Shown here one piece after another: positions 25,011-37,335 of a stretch of DNA of 64,000 bases. Below the pieces are notes generated by a model. It had not been told where the DNA came from, searched no databases, and worked only from the letters and a program-made list of their open reading frames with translations. Each line of letters opens with the position of its first letter. The first letter of the stretch is position 1. This DNA comes from Cheilinus undulatus. Lineage: Eukaryota > Chordata > Actinopteri > Labriformes > Labridae. Location: assembly GCF_018320785.1 (NCBI RefSeq), contig NC_054885.1, positions 12,770,421 to 12,834,420 of the forward strand. The letters run 5' to 3'. The position numbers and the translations under genes are program-made.

Positions 25011-27575
25011 AAGCTTTTTATGAAACAAAGTGAAATAAATACTGATGCTTCTTAATGAGCTACAAAAATAAACCCTTCCAAGGTTTTTCTGTCATATACA
25101 TTCAGTTTATCTGTTTTCTAGCTACCATAATACCTCAGCAGTGCCATAGGGTGATCGCCTCCATGCCACTGCATTGATGCTGTAATGCAAAAGGAGCTCC
25201 AAGCAAGTACTGAGTGCTTATAAATGAACATGTTTTTCAGAAGGCCAACATTTCTGCATTAAAAATCCTTTTTTATCTGTCTTTTGTAATCCCCTCATTT
25301 TTTTGTGATAGTGATTTTTTAAGCAACAATCATCAAAATTAACTGAAATTAAGACTAAATATTTCACTCTGACTGTATTAAATGTATATGCGTTTCACTT
25401 TTTGAATTGAACCACTTAAATGAATTAACCTTTCCATGATATTCCAGTTTATTGAGATGCATCCAATATACAACCTAAAAGTTCCTGATGGGAACTTTAA
25501 TTTGTTTGAGATTCTTACTATGTCAAAGCCAACCCTTTTCCAAATAACAATAACTTTGCCACATGCCATAAAAAATTTGAAAAATAGAAAAAAATAAACT
25601 TAAAGCTCCAGTGAAGAATTTTTGATATGCGTTGATTTTGGCACCCCCATGGACCAACTCATACTTGTTACCGCTTTGCTTGTTTGTTTTTCTATTTGTG
25701 CAAATACTTTGTGCAAATGCTTTATTTAAACAGTCAGATATTTCACTGATCAAAATCTTGTTGCAGAACATGTAAAAAATAGTGTGCTGTTAATCATTTC
25801 ATCGGACACCTACCCCCTGACAGCAATTTCAGGTATTAAAAATAACCCTTTAGAAATGTTTATATTACGTGGTTATGGCCTGGTATACTCTTTTAGATCA
25901 TAGAGAGGCATTAAGATTAATTTCAGTCTGTTTCATAGCCATTTAAAATCCCCTTACAGGAGCTTTAACTCATGCCAAAGATATTGCAAAGAGCTCAATC
26001 TATCGCAATGCCTTTCATATTACCCAGGGTAATGCAGGGGAGTATCCATCTTTGGTAAATAAAGTTAAATTTGAATCTGTATAATGGAAAAGATTGAGTA
26101 TGGTACTATGTGAGTGTGTGTCTACTACAGCAGTAAAAAGGCGCTGGATAAAGATGGAGGGTGCCATTAAAGTGACAGAGCTGCTTTATGTTTTCCATCA
26201 GCTTTCCTAGAATGTGATCCTCTGCCGATACGGGCACTTTTTACATCCTGTCCACATCTGAAAGCAGATCTCAAACATTTGCATATTAAACTGATGAAAG
26301 GGGATAAGATGGATAGCGGATGGTGCTGCCACACCCTCATGTTCTATGCATCATATCCTGTTACTGTGTGTGACACGCGGATACAGCTGCAGCCAGAGCC
26401 CTGCTGTGTCCGTTCATTAGACTGCCCCAGTTTCCTGCAAGTATTCTGTCCTGCTGCATCTGGTGATGTATGAGGATGAGACTTGAAGGATGATTTAGGA
26501 AGCATACAGGCCTATGTGCATGCATATGGAAGTGTGTGTTTGCACTGATGTGAATTCATAAATGCATGCATTAAGTCCGGCCTGCTGCATGCACACACAC
26601 ATTTAAGATCAAGTGTGTTTGGAAATTTATTCCATCTCACTTCAGCCCCCCCTCACTGCCTGTGATTCTGCTGAGACTGCTTCACTCTGATATCCTTTTA
26701 TTGCCACGCCAGCAAAACACTCACTGGCAGGGAGGCTTGGCATGTGTGTATGTGTGAGTGCAGCTATTTTTCAGTGCTTGGCGAGGTTGTTGGCGTGCAC
26801 GTTCCTGTGCAGGTGCGAGCACTGCAGGTGTTTGTGAATCCAGCACAGAAGGGAGAACAATTTGTCAGAAAATGAGACTTCCTGTGTTCCTCCATTTGCA
26901 GCAGCTGTGCAGCTTTAAAAGCAGCTCTATCAGCCAGGTCACCGCCTCACCCTGCAGGCAGTTCCCAGCTTCCTCCAACAGGTGGGGCTGCTGTGCTGCT
27001 TGTATCTGCCTGGCACATAACTGGGTGAAAGGCAATAGGAAGGCTAGCAGTGCTGACAGAAAGAGGCCAGTAGAGAATAATTGATCATATTCATACAGTA
27101 GCTGTTTTTCTGTGTGTCTCATAGTGATCTGAATTCTCCTGGGGGGGGGTATGTTCACGGGAGGTGATGCACGCCCCTCTGCACTGTTATCCCATGGAAT
27201 ATTATCTTCTTTGATTGACTGACAGCACATGTGAAGTGTTTTCTCCTATTGACAGGAGGCTGAAAAATATTCACTTGCCTCATTTTTATTCTTGGTTGCA
27301 TATTTTTTCTTCTCTCAAACAGATAAAGCAATACAAAACAGGGGGGTGCTGTTATAGTCTATATCAGCACACTTGGAACTCCTCTTGTCCAATCAGATTA
27401 TAAGGCCAGAATTAATGGTCATATTCAAATAAATTTGAAATTTCCTGACTTCTAACGGAAGGCTTTATTAAAGCTGATGGAAAATGAAGTGAAATCACAA
27501 GTTTGGAGACATCTACTGTGCTTTCTTTATCTTTTTATTGTGGATTTTTCGGCCCTGGACTCTCTCTACATTCAC
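25011..27575. other. Intergenic; a possible conserved noncoding block at 26120-26480
   Basis: No gene is recognised. The part at 26120-26480 has higher complexity and contains an octamer-like ATTTGCATAT at about 26277. I list it only as a candidate enhancer. The frames at 26758-27084 (+) and 26865-27230 (-) overlap each other and show no domain. Confidence 0.3.
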
Positions 27576-27972
27576 TCAACGGGAAATGTTTTATTAATGT
27601 TTACTTAAGCTTGTGGCTAGGCTGGGTTTTCAGAGTGAACAGAGGCAACACATATCATTCAAACATAACCAAAACAAAAAATGACAGAGAATTATATAAA
27701 GAAGTGGATAAAGGGATGTTGGTCTTTACTGATAAACAAATAAACCTTAAAAGTTTAAGGAAAAATTGATTCCATCTTGTTGCATCAGCTTCCTTGTTGT
27801 TGTTGTTGTTTTACAGAGATGTTTATAATTATACCCTAACATTGTGATTTAGAAAATTTCTGTCTGAATGAACTTTGCTCGTATAATTATGGGGTCAATC
27901 ACAGTACATTTCCTCAGCGGGAGATGCTGCATCAATGTTTCCTTAGGCTTGTGGCGAGGCTGTTTTTCTCAG
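27576..27972. repeat. Pair of diverged 58-61-bp direct repeats, about 336 bp apart
   Basis: The segment 27576-27633 (caacgggaaatg, attaatgtttacttaagctt, gtggctaggctg) resembles 27912-27972 (cagcgggagatg, atcaatgtttccttaggctt, gtggcgaggctg). The spacer is unrelated AT-rich DNA. Confidence 0.6.
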
Positions 27973-28639
27973 TGCTCTTAACCACACAGGCAGAAAACAG
28001 GCACCAAAAATACACTCCCCGTGCACTGCAGGCTTGCTCAAGCACCCTGCATGCACAGTTGACATCCCCCTTGCCTCCCAGTTCCCCCTTACACCATCCC
28101 CCCACATTGGTTTGCAGGGGTGGCAGATGGGAACACTTTGTGTTGACTTCTAGGCATGTCCTTGTCTCTGTATGGTTATGTTTGAAGGGTTTGAAATAGC
28201 ATCAGTTTACATGAAAATGAAAAATGATGTGAATTCTACCAAAGGTCATGAGTCCTGCTAACCTGATCAAATATACAGTATGTGAAACACCTATACGACT
28301 GTATTTGTTATGTATGTGGGGCACTATCAGACATGATGGCAGTTTTTCGAACCATTAAAAACATCATCATCAATCGACTGTACAATCACCATTAACTCTG
28401 ATGTCATGCTTGAGAGCAGAATAGCCTACTTTAAATTTTTCTGAATCTTAGAACAGACAAAGATCTACCTTCCAAAGCTGCTACTAGACAACTGCTTACA
28501 TTGGCATTTTCCTGGCCAGAAATTACAATTTGGTATTGTTACCCAAAGTGTGTCCCATTCCAGCAAATGCCAATCAATGGACATTTTAGCTAGGACTTAG
28601 TAGAAAGCATGGTTATCTGTTCATGTTTTTTATTTTTTA

Positions 28640-29640
28640 TTTTTTAAAGCGAATAAGCTAACAAGTAACATCTATATTTACTTATAAGAGCTAACTAATC
28701 ATTTGATCAATTTCTGGGTAAAATTACCATTTAATAGCGATGCATAATATGACGACCTGGGCATTATTTGCTAGTTAACAGAGACCTTAGCTATGAAAAG
28801 GTTAAACTTACAGTTAGCTATTCTCTTTTGTTTGCCAATATAACTAATAATTCAGTGCAGCACCCAAGCCAAAAGAGTTAGCTTAGCATTCAGTGACTCT
28901 TTAGCAAAATTACTGTTTGATACTGTAACAAAAAAGACAGGAGTTGCGCCATATCAGAGCTAAAAGTTTGCTAGTTAACTGCAGCTAGGAATTGGTTAAA
29001 TGCTAGCCTACAGTTAGCTGTTGTTTCCAAGCTGTGGGTTACTAATGAGATATAAAAATTTCTCTGTTAGCTTACTACATCTTCTAAGTCAGTTTCCTGT
29101 CAAGCGTTCAACCTCTTACCAGTTAGAATTACCGTCTCTTACTGTTGGACAGTAGGATAGAGAAGGTGCTACATCAGGGCTAATATCAAGTTTAGCTAGT
29201 AGACTGTAAAAGAATTAATGTTTGACAGTGTTTAAAAAATGAAATTGTACCATAAAATAGCTTAATGTATGCTAACTAGCTGTAGCAAGAAATAGGGTAA
29301 GTGCTAGCCTAATGTAAGCTCTTGTTTCTGAGCTTTGGGTAGCTAATGAGTTATAAAAACATTTGTTAGCTTAGACACCCTGTTCAGTTTCCCATCAAGC
29401 ATTCACCTTCTTCCTGGTCAAATTTACTGTTTTGTATTGTTGGACAATATAACAGAGTAGGTGCTGTATCCTGGCTAATATTAAGTGTAGCTGGTAGGCT
29501 TAAAAGCAACATAATAATTGATAGTGTTACAAAAATGACTGGAGTTCTGACATATAGCTAAATGTTTGCTAGTTAATTATAGCAAGGAATAGTATAAGTG
29601 CTGCATACTGTTAGCTTTTATTTAAATTCTGTAGCTAATG

Positions 29641-29699
<59 letters not shown>

Positions 29700-30140
29700 C
29701 ATTTCTGTTAGTTTAGACTTCTAATTCACAGTTCGCTATCAACCTCTTCTCAATCTGTTTACCATATTGTTGGACAGTAGACTAACTATAGACAGAAATT
29801 GCTCAAGTTTTAGCCGACTGTTAGCTGTTGCTTCTAAGCTATGGGTAGATAATGATGTATAAAAGCATTTTTGTTAGCTTGGACTTATAATTCAAGGTTT
29901 CCTACCAAGCGTTCAACCTCTTCCAAGTCAGATTTACCATTTGTATTGTTAGTTGACAGTAGTAAAGAGGAGGTTCTACATCCTGGTTAATATTGATTTT
30001 AGCTGCTAGGCTAAATAGCAACCTTAGCTTTGATTGTTACTTAACTGTCAGTGACCAGTTAACATTTAAGCAGTGAACTTGTTAACTCACCACAGCTACG
30101 TAGCTTACTATCAAATTGTTGGCTAGAACTTTATTTAGTC
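28640..30140. repeat. Degenerate long-period array, units about 295 bp
   Basis: At least four diverged copies share a 'gcgttcaacctcttnc' anchor, followed by 'cagantttacc' and 'tgttggacagtag'. Anchors lie near 29104, 29399, 29735 and 29910. The first three are spaced about 295 and 336 bp apart, the longer one being swollen by a TA repeat, and the last unit is shortened to about 175 bp. Each full unit also carries 'gttagctnttgtttcnaagc', 'tgggtagctaatga' and 'gttagcttagac'. It has no coding capacity. Confidence 0.7.
29639..29697. repeat. (TA)n microsatellite
   Basis: About 28 TA dinucleotides with a single interrupting G. It lies inside one unit of the long-period array. Confidence 0.95.
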
Positions 30141-30149
30141 ATAACATCC

Positions 30150-31949
30150 TAGCACTGAACATTATGGTGATTTAGCTGTTTTTGAATGATATCAAACTTT
30201 TATTGGATGATGATTTAACTTGAAATATTGTAATTTATCCCAATAAATTTCCACTGTAGTACAGTGCTTTTTTAAATGAGAAGTAATAAAATGGTAATTA
30301 CTTTGAATTCCTAGTGTTTATAGAACTAACTTACTGGAACACAGCAGTATAACACTATTATAGCATCCTGCCTTGAGCATGACATCAGTGAAAACGGATG
30401 CCTTATGCTGAATTGATGGGTTCATGAAAAGTAGGTGTATTTGTGGCTGAATTGTGCGATCTTTACAGTGCATTCATAACATGTCTACACACTGGGGTTG
30501 TGTAAGTGTCATGTCTGTGCTCCTTCCTCCCCCTCCTCAAGCTGTGTCCTCCATAAAACCCTGCAAGGCACTGTGTGATGATTGACAGCCACCCCATGAG
30601 AGCTGAATGCACATACATGTGTGTGTGTGTGTGTGTGTGTGTGCTTCAATGGGGGGGTTGTTCGCGGTGATGTCAGACTTGTTTATTGCATGTTTTTTTT
30701 TTTTTTTTTACTCAGTATGTAAGTTTGCTTCTCTATGTCGGGAAAACATGACATTGCAATTAGTCTTTCACACAATCATGTTGTGGGTTTGCGCTGCAGC
30801 AGCAGACACTATAATAACAATACAGTAGTTGTGTAGAGCATAAGACAAGGTATGATGAATGATTTAACCTTGTGACCATGTGGGTGGTTTAGTGTGTGTG
30901 TGGCAGAGGAGTGATTGGGAGGGGTCACAAATATCTTGACTGTTTATTTCTTCTTTATCCCCAAATATTTGAGTAATATTGTAGAAAATGTGTCTTCTGA
31001 ACATAGCCAAATTCAGGCTTTATTTGCACCAGCCTCTATTTAAATGTCATAAATTAGTATAGTTGAAAAGTGGGTGTGGGTGCTTATGCAGGAAACATCC
31101 CTCAGTATTTATTTATTTATGCATTTCTTCTGCTGAGAGGACTGAATCCCCCAAGCTGAATAAATCAATGCGGTCCCTGTGCTCCATCCCCCTGGGCAAA
31201 AATTCAGTCTGGCAGCCAAATCAAATCATTCACCTGATCTTTGAGATGATCGGAACAGAAATAAAACCAGAAACGAGACAATATTTGGAACACTACACTG
31301 TAAGCGATGTTGTTCTGGCAAAGATATAAGCTGAAAACTAGATTTAGTGATAACAAATGATAAAAAACAGAAAAAATGTTCCTGAAATGAAAAATTGGCT
31401 GCGGTTTTATATTGACTCAGCAGCCTTCAGGCTATAAATCTCTGTACTTTTCCACTGCAGTCCCACAGAGAGGATGAGCTTGGAGCTTTAAGTTGGACCA
31501 TCCTCAAACAGCCCAGTTGGTGTATAGGCTATAAAAAACACAATCTACCAAATGGTCCCATCTGCTCCTGCTGTAAGGCATGACGGGGATAACCTAGATA
31601 TAAGAGACAGTAGATACGCGTTATATTATCATCAAGTGTGAACCTGAACATAACTCTAACTTAGTATGTGATTCTGTAAATATAAAATACGCCAAAAGAG
31701 GCAATTTTTCTTCAAATTACTGGCGTCAATAGCTGAAGAAGTCCAAAATTTGGCATAAAAACTCCTGCTAGAAAAGGCATCGTATGTCCTTTTTAAACGT
31801 ATTGTCGACGCAAATCATTATATTAAAAATATAGGTTGCCATTGTTTATTTAAATATCGCCCTACTATCTTATGCTTTTAGCATGGCTTTATATCAAAAT
31901 CCAGTACAAGCCAAAACTTTAGCAAAAACCCACCTCAGATTGGACTTAA
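30150..31949. other. Intergenic; (TG)n at 30617-30642
   Basis: It contains a pure TG tract of about 13 dinucleotides and a T run at 30691-30709. The frame at 31063-31329 (+) has no recognisable domain. Confidence 0.4.
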
Positions 31950-32560
31950 CCCCCACGGCCACGGCGGCATTTGACAAGCAAAACAACAAGGAGAAGATGA
32001 AACCTGCCTCCTACTCGCAGGGTGAAAGAAAGCAACAATGAGGCCCTAATCTAAAGACATTGTCTGAATTCCCAGTCGGAGCGATTTGGAGAACAAAGGC
32101 CTGCGTGGTCCCCTCGGACGGGGCCTCACTCTGATCTCAGCCTGGTAATTCCCTCCCCGGGTCTAGTCAGATAGGTCAGACGGGTGAAGGCTGTCGCTGA
32201 GCGGCCTCTTCTTTCAGCTCGGCTCGGTGGTACGGCTGCGCTCCGCATGAAAACCAACCAACAAATAAACGACATTAAAGGACATTCTGATTCAAACCGT
32301 CGATGGAGGGCATCGCGGGTGACCGGACAGCCACACAACCGATTCGTTTCTCGGCATGCTATGTAGGGTTGCATCGCAAAAAGCGACGGAGAGCCTCCGC
32401 TGTACACACCCGCCTCTCCTTCCGCGGTTTGTCCTCTGCTTTCAATGCTCCCTTTTCCCCTACCGGAGGGTGCCCTTGAAACCGACTCACTGTAAGAAGG
32501 AGGGGCTGCTGGAAAAGTAGAGGGAGAAGGAGGGGGTGACATGGGGAGCTTGAAACCGAC
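31950..32560. promoter_or_regulatory. CpG-rich island, possible promoter or alternative first exon
   Basis: CpG dinucleotides are clearly denser here than in the flanks (for example 'cctcggacggggcc', 'ctcggctcggtggtacggct' and 'gcgacggagagcctccgc'). The overlapping minus-strand frame 32126-32542 is rich in Ser, Pro and Arg and is probably only a by-product of GC content. It lies 2.8 kb upstream of the likely tnrc18 promoter and could be an alternative promoter, but no TATA or CCAAT box stands out. Confidence 0.4.
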
Positions 32561-34500
32561 TCAAAATTTTTAATCAACATTTTTTCTAACTATGTAAGGC
32601 AGAGCGGTTTACCTCAAAGGGAAATTTACGGATCATAAAAAATCCGCGAAAGTAAAGACAGTATACCGTGCTGGAAGAGGTCATGTGAGGGGGCCATTGT
32701 GTCCCAGTTCACACACCAAAGGTCGCCCTCTCCTTTCTCAAATCCTGCATAAAAGCACTAAATGAGTGCGCCACTTTTTCCCTCTCTTCTAATGCAAATC
32801 TGTGTCTGTCCCCACTAAGACTCCAGGGAGATTAAACACAGGGAGACATCCAGCGCAGCTTCACCTTCACAGCTTGGTTGGGAGACATTTGCATACCGAA
32901 AGTAGGGACTTTATTCCTCTGTGAGAAATTAGAGCCATGGCGGTCATGATAAAAGTCAACGTAGTGTTTAGTACGGCCAGTTAAAGAGAACCAACACATG
33001 CAATGGTTCATGGACAAAAGTAAGCCATTTTATTATGCCACATTACTTAATGTGACCCATATCTTAAACATTAATCATTATAGTCTAATTTTGAATCAAG
33101 TAGGCATTCTACATCTAACTCTGTAGTACAAAAAGATATACGGAAGCCCAAGAACACACTTATGCATTGTTTTCATTTATTGAGATTGTAATCAAGTTAT
33201 CCCAATTACAGTTGTGCTGGTTAAAAAGAATAAAAGTTATACACGTTTACCAGGATGAATGATTTAGATCATATTAAAGAATAAAACTAACTGAAATCCA
33301 TTGCATTTCATTTTTTCAGTTTTTCTGTGATAAAAAGTAGGCAAAGTTTTAGTTGTGTACTCAAGATCTCAGCTTTTCTTTATTGCATATTGATTATGCA
33401 TCAAACAGTTCTTCTCTCATGATACCAAATCTAGTTTTCCTGTGATATTGATTTGATTTTACCAAGCAATACCAGTGTTGTTACAAACTAAAGATATTCT
33501 CCAGTAGCCTAAAAACGAGAGTAATTTGTTATGCAAAAACAGCATCAAAGTAAGTAAATGCATGTCCTTTTAGGGCTTCCATACCAAGTAGAGTACATCT
33601 GTGGGCCACATTGTAATTTACTTAGTTTCCATAACAGGTAAATTCTGACTGTGTATTTGACTTACTTGCGTCATTATCGTGAGACAATGAGCTGCTTTTT
33701 TTCTGCTAGAACAAGTGCAGTTCATGAGAACTTAAAAAAACTGGAATAAACTTATCAAGGGAAACTGTGTGTAGTTATCTTGAAAAAACAGTGAAGCCAA
33801 AATCTGAAAAAAAAAAAAAATTACATTAACTCATCATCACAGAAATTAATCTCCTCTTTTCTTCCATACTTCAGAAACATAACAAGGCTTAACTTTTTGC
33901 TTATTTTGACTTGCCTTGTTTATTCCAAATTAGAATATAAAGCTTGTGCTTGATGGAGTTGTGTTTCATAGTATTGAGACAAAGTAGAATTGTAGTGTTA
34001 ACACTGTAAACAAACAAGAAGACAATTTTGATGGGCTTTTTTGACACAACTGAACTGACACAGCAAATTTAATGGTAACCACATTGACAACTAAAATAAT
34101 AATATCTTGATTTGTGACATCACGATGGATAAAGACACAGGGATCATTCAGCAAATAGCAGCATGGATCATGCCAGTTTTCTCTGCTCTCTCAAGGATTG
34201 ATTTACAAGTGTGTTGTGCAAATCAACTTCAAGCACTTCCTATAAAGTTTGGCAGCTTTACTCAGTTTGCTCTTGTTTTGTGTCTTTACATGGAGATGAG
34301 CCAACAGCATCTCCCCTCCCTGCTGCATGGAGTGTAATTCTCATACTTTCTAGGGTAGGATCAAGTAGTAGTCCAGGCCTCCCTTCAATCTAACTGGGTA
34401 CTCCAACTCCTTAGCAATGGTTGGGTATTTGTATGGTCATCAATTAAAAGCAATTTAAGGATAGTCAATTGCTAAGCAAATGTTTATCCACATTGGATCT
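32561..34500. other. No gene recognised
   Basis: AT-rich DNA with ordinary short frames. A poly-A run lies near 33808-33821. Confidence 0.4.
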
Positions 34501-34512
34501 GATTTACTGACT

Positions 34513-34669
34513 CTTTTAAAGATATATTTTGGGCTTCCATGCCTTTCTTTAGACAGGAGGACAGTCGATAGAGTCAGAAACTGGGATGAGAGAGTGAAAG
34601 AGAGAGGTGGAAAAGGAGCCGCAAGCCAGGCCTGAACCTGGGCTGCCTGCACCAGGCCATCTGCCCCCC
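34513..34669 (-). mobile_element. tRNA-derived SINE, minus strand, with intact target duplication
   Basis: On the minus strand the element reads from a degenerate tRNA-like head (gcagcccaggttcaggcc), through 'gcggctccttttccacc', a CT-rich stretch and 'gactctatcgactgtcct', to 'aaaggcatggaagcccaaaa'. It is flanked by a perfect 12-base direct repeat, gatttactgact, at 34501-34512 and 34670-34681. The clean target duplication shows a single intact retrotransposition of 157 bp. Confidence 0.85.
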
Positions 34670-35029
34670 GATTTACTGACTTTAACATACTAATGAGGAG
34701 GTACATGTACAACAAAGAGGCCCCATCAGCCTTATATCTTTTGGTAGGGGGCCCTCAGTGAAAAAAAAGTTTTGTCACCCTTGGCTTGCACCAGTGGAGA
34801 CAAGCCAGCCTTCCAACAAATATTTATTATATTGAATTGCCCTGAGAAACTGCAAGGATGCACACTTTAGCATGATTAATCTTGTCAGTGCATTTACTCA
34901 TTTTCTGGAAATATAAAAGGTGACACTGATGTACCAACTAGGGTACTGTTTGACCCTGCCTCATGAGAAAATGTTAATGCAAGTCCACACTATAACAAAA
35001 CAAGTGCTGGTTTTAACGCCAAACAACGC

Positions 35030-35710
35030 CCCCATACTTTTCGCTCGCCGTTTTCTAGCGTCTACAATAACAAGCGTGAAAATGGGTATTTGTGGGGGTG
35101 GTTTGGGGGCCTCGAAACTCGCCCCTACCACGACCACCATCGTCCCTCCTAAAAAAAATAGAAAGCCACTGTTGTTTTGATCACTCAAGTCTTGAAGGGA
35201 GAGGGGACCTTGAAACAGCTCAACCTCCTTGCTCCATAATTGGTTTGGTAGTGCTGGCGCTATGCCAGTATTTTTTTTTGTACGGCGTGTCTTTGATTGA
35301 CAGCCCGCGTAGCCAATCAGGAGGCCGCTGTGTGAACCGTCCTGGGCTGGGCTGGGGTTGGGTGGTAGCGAAGGAGATGGGCGGGACCTGCAAAACAATG
35401 CTGCGTTTCATTGCTGAAGAGTTTACGGACGCGTCAGGGTCTGTCTCTCCCCCCCAGTTATCCCCCAGTTTACCTTCGGACGAGCCTGTAATGGACTACT
35501 CCAGCTCTGCCAGCAACCAGGACGGATTTTGAGAAACATTTTTTTAGCTCGCCGCCCCATGTTTCCACTTTAAAGTAAGCGGTCGGCATGTTTTTTACTT
35601 GTTTGTTCGACTTTTAACAGCAAAACTGTCCAAGTTGTCGATGTTTGAATTTAATTCAGATTATAAATGCGTGTGAAAATGGCGCGGAGGTTATCCCGTA
35701 AGTTATTTAT
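35030..35710 (+). promoter_or_regulatory. tnrc18: CpG-rich TATA-less promoter, probably of tnrc18
   Basis: The region is GC- and CpG-rich and has a CCAAT box at 35313-35317 within 'agccaatcagg', with no TATA box. It precedes the likely 5' UTR exon ending at 35574 and lies about 2 kb upstream of the tnrc18 start codon on the same strand. The promoter assignment is by position and composition. Confidence 0.6.
35398..35574 (+). other. tnrc18: Probable tnrc18 5' UTR exon with upstream ORF
   Basis: The donor aaa|gtaagc at 35575 would end this exon. Its 5' end is not known. It contains a 44-codon upstream ORF at 35398-35532 whose last 13 codons also form a nested ORF starting at 35491 (MDYSSSASNQDGF). 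The frame stops before the donor, so it does not add to the tnrc18 protein. The exon is inferred from the donor and the CpG promoter, not from transcript data. Confidence 0.45.
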
Positions 35711-37199
35711 TCAATTAAGGGGATCTTGTCGATGTAAAAAGCCCCCTTTTGCAGACGTTTCCGCTGACAAAGTTTTGCGTGTCGTTAATGGAACCGTGAA
35801 AAGTTTGAAACGTGGCTGAAAATGCGGAGCTCCTCTGCTGCCTTGCCGCATGGACCTCAGAGGGAAACGATACTTTTTAACTACCAGTCTAGGTTCATTC
35901 AGAGGGCTTGGAACAGCATTTCTATCTGGAGGGCTTTATTGAAGGAAAAGGGGGGTTTATTGTGATTTCTAAAGCAGTCTTTCTTCGCATCCCGCCCGCC
36001 TGGATATCACGAGTCATTGCTGTAATGTGTTTGTGCTTGCAGCTTTTGAAGGTTAACTCGACTTTCGCCTTGTTTTATCTCAAATTCAAGTCATATCAGA
36101 GGTTAACTTGTGTTTATTCTTAGGCTTTGTTCAAAATAAAAGCCAAATTTGACTCAACATGACATCATTGTTTATTGTTGCTTAGGGAGAAGGTCGCATT
36201 TGTTTGTTATCCATCTTAAATATACTTAATATCCATTTTCTAACTTTTAATATAAAAAATAAAAACGCATGTGAAGATTTTGTTTCATTATGCACTGACA
36301 AAAACGATTTAAATCGACCTTTTAACAGCTTTAAGGGGCATTGTCCAAGTCGATACAGATTAAACTGAATCTATCCGGCCATAAAACTACATTGTATCGT
36401 AATACTACCATTTAAAGTTTGTTCGTGTTGGTAACTGTGGGTATGGTGCAGAATAATTCTGCTTTTTAGTTTTAAAACCGCGATTAAAGTGTTCATGAAT
36501 AAGGTTTTGGTTCCTCTCATTGGGCAGCACCCAGCCCGGACTAAATGCGCTTCCGTGGGCAACAAAACACCACTAACCCCGCTGCTGAATGATGCAGGCT
36601 TTTGCAACCTTATTTATTTTTAACCCGTTTGAAATTTATATTTGATGCGCCTTCAGTATTTATGGTGTATTGGCTTACAGGGCGACTCGGCCCATTGCCT
36701 ACATTGCTGGTTTACGGTTTAGGAAAACAGCTGTGTAATCGGAAAAGATAGAAAGGGTTATTAAAATGTGACCGTGTGCGTTTCCATTGCGGGACAGAGG
36801 GTGTTTTCATGGCCGGGGCAGAGCAGCTGGCCGCCCCTCTCTCCTGCATGTGTCTCCCCGGGGCAGCGGAGCCCTGGTGCGGCTGCTGCTCGCTGTGCTG
36901 TGGGGGTGGAGAGCTGCTGGTCCGCTGAAACATAAGATCATAAAAATGTCGATTGAACTTCAAGCTGCATTTAAACCTTCAATTCAGACACTCAAGGAAT
37001 AAGTTGAATTATCATTCCGTCGACTGCTAGTATTCAACGTTTAGTTTTTGAAGTGCTTTTCCAAACTGCGTCATTGCACGTTTGGACCGCCTGTTTCGCT
37101 GGAAAGAGGAGAAATCCGAAAACAAGCACTTCCCAACAGTTTGCTCAGTGTGCCCTTTGATTGTATACCAAGCGATGTTTTTCTTGTTGTATTTTGTAG
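35711..37199. other. Probable tnrc18 5' UTR intron; no gene recognised
   Basis: The stretch includes a GC-rich patch at 36776-36925. No coding exon can be supported. Confidence 0.4.
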
Positions 37200-37335
37200 G
37201 TCAGCAGGATGGCTGAAAAGGAGCCCGACTCGTCTGGGAAACTAAAAACATTATTATAGCCAAAATTGGCTTTTTCGGAATAAGGGGCCTATCCGAACGG
37301 ACTATTTCTTTCCCCAACTTTCCCCTCCGTGTATA
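37200..37335 (+). other. tnrc18: Probable tnrc18 5' UTR, second exon part, with uORF 37209-37259
   Basis: A possible acceptor, attttgtag|gtcagcag, precedes this segment. An upstream ORF of 16 codons (37209-37259, MAEKEPDSSGKLKTLL) ends 76 bases before the tnrc18 start codon. The extent is inferred. Confidence 0.4.

Noticed and set aside
32126..32542. Minus-strand Ser/Pro/Arg-rich frame in the CpG island
   Set aside because: High GC removes stop codons. No domain, and a second overlapping frame on the same strand is equally open.
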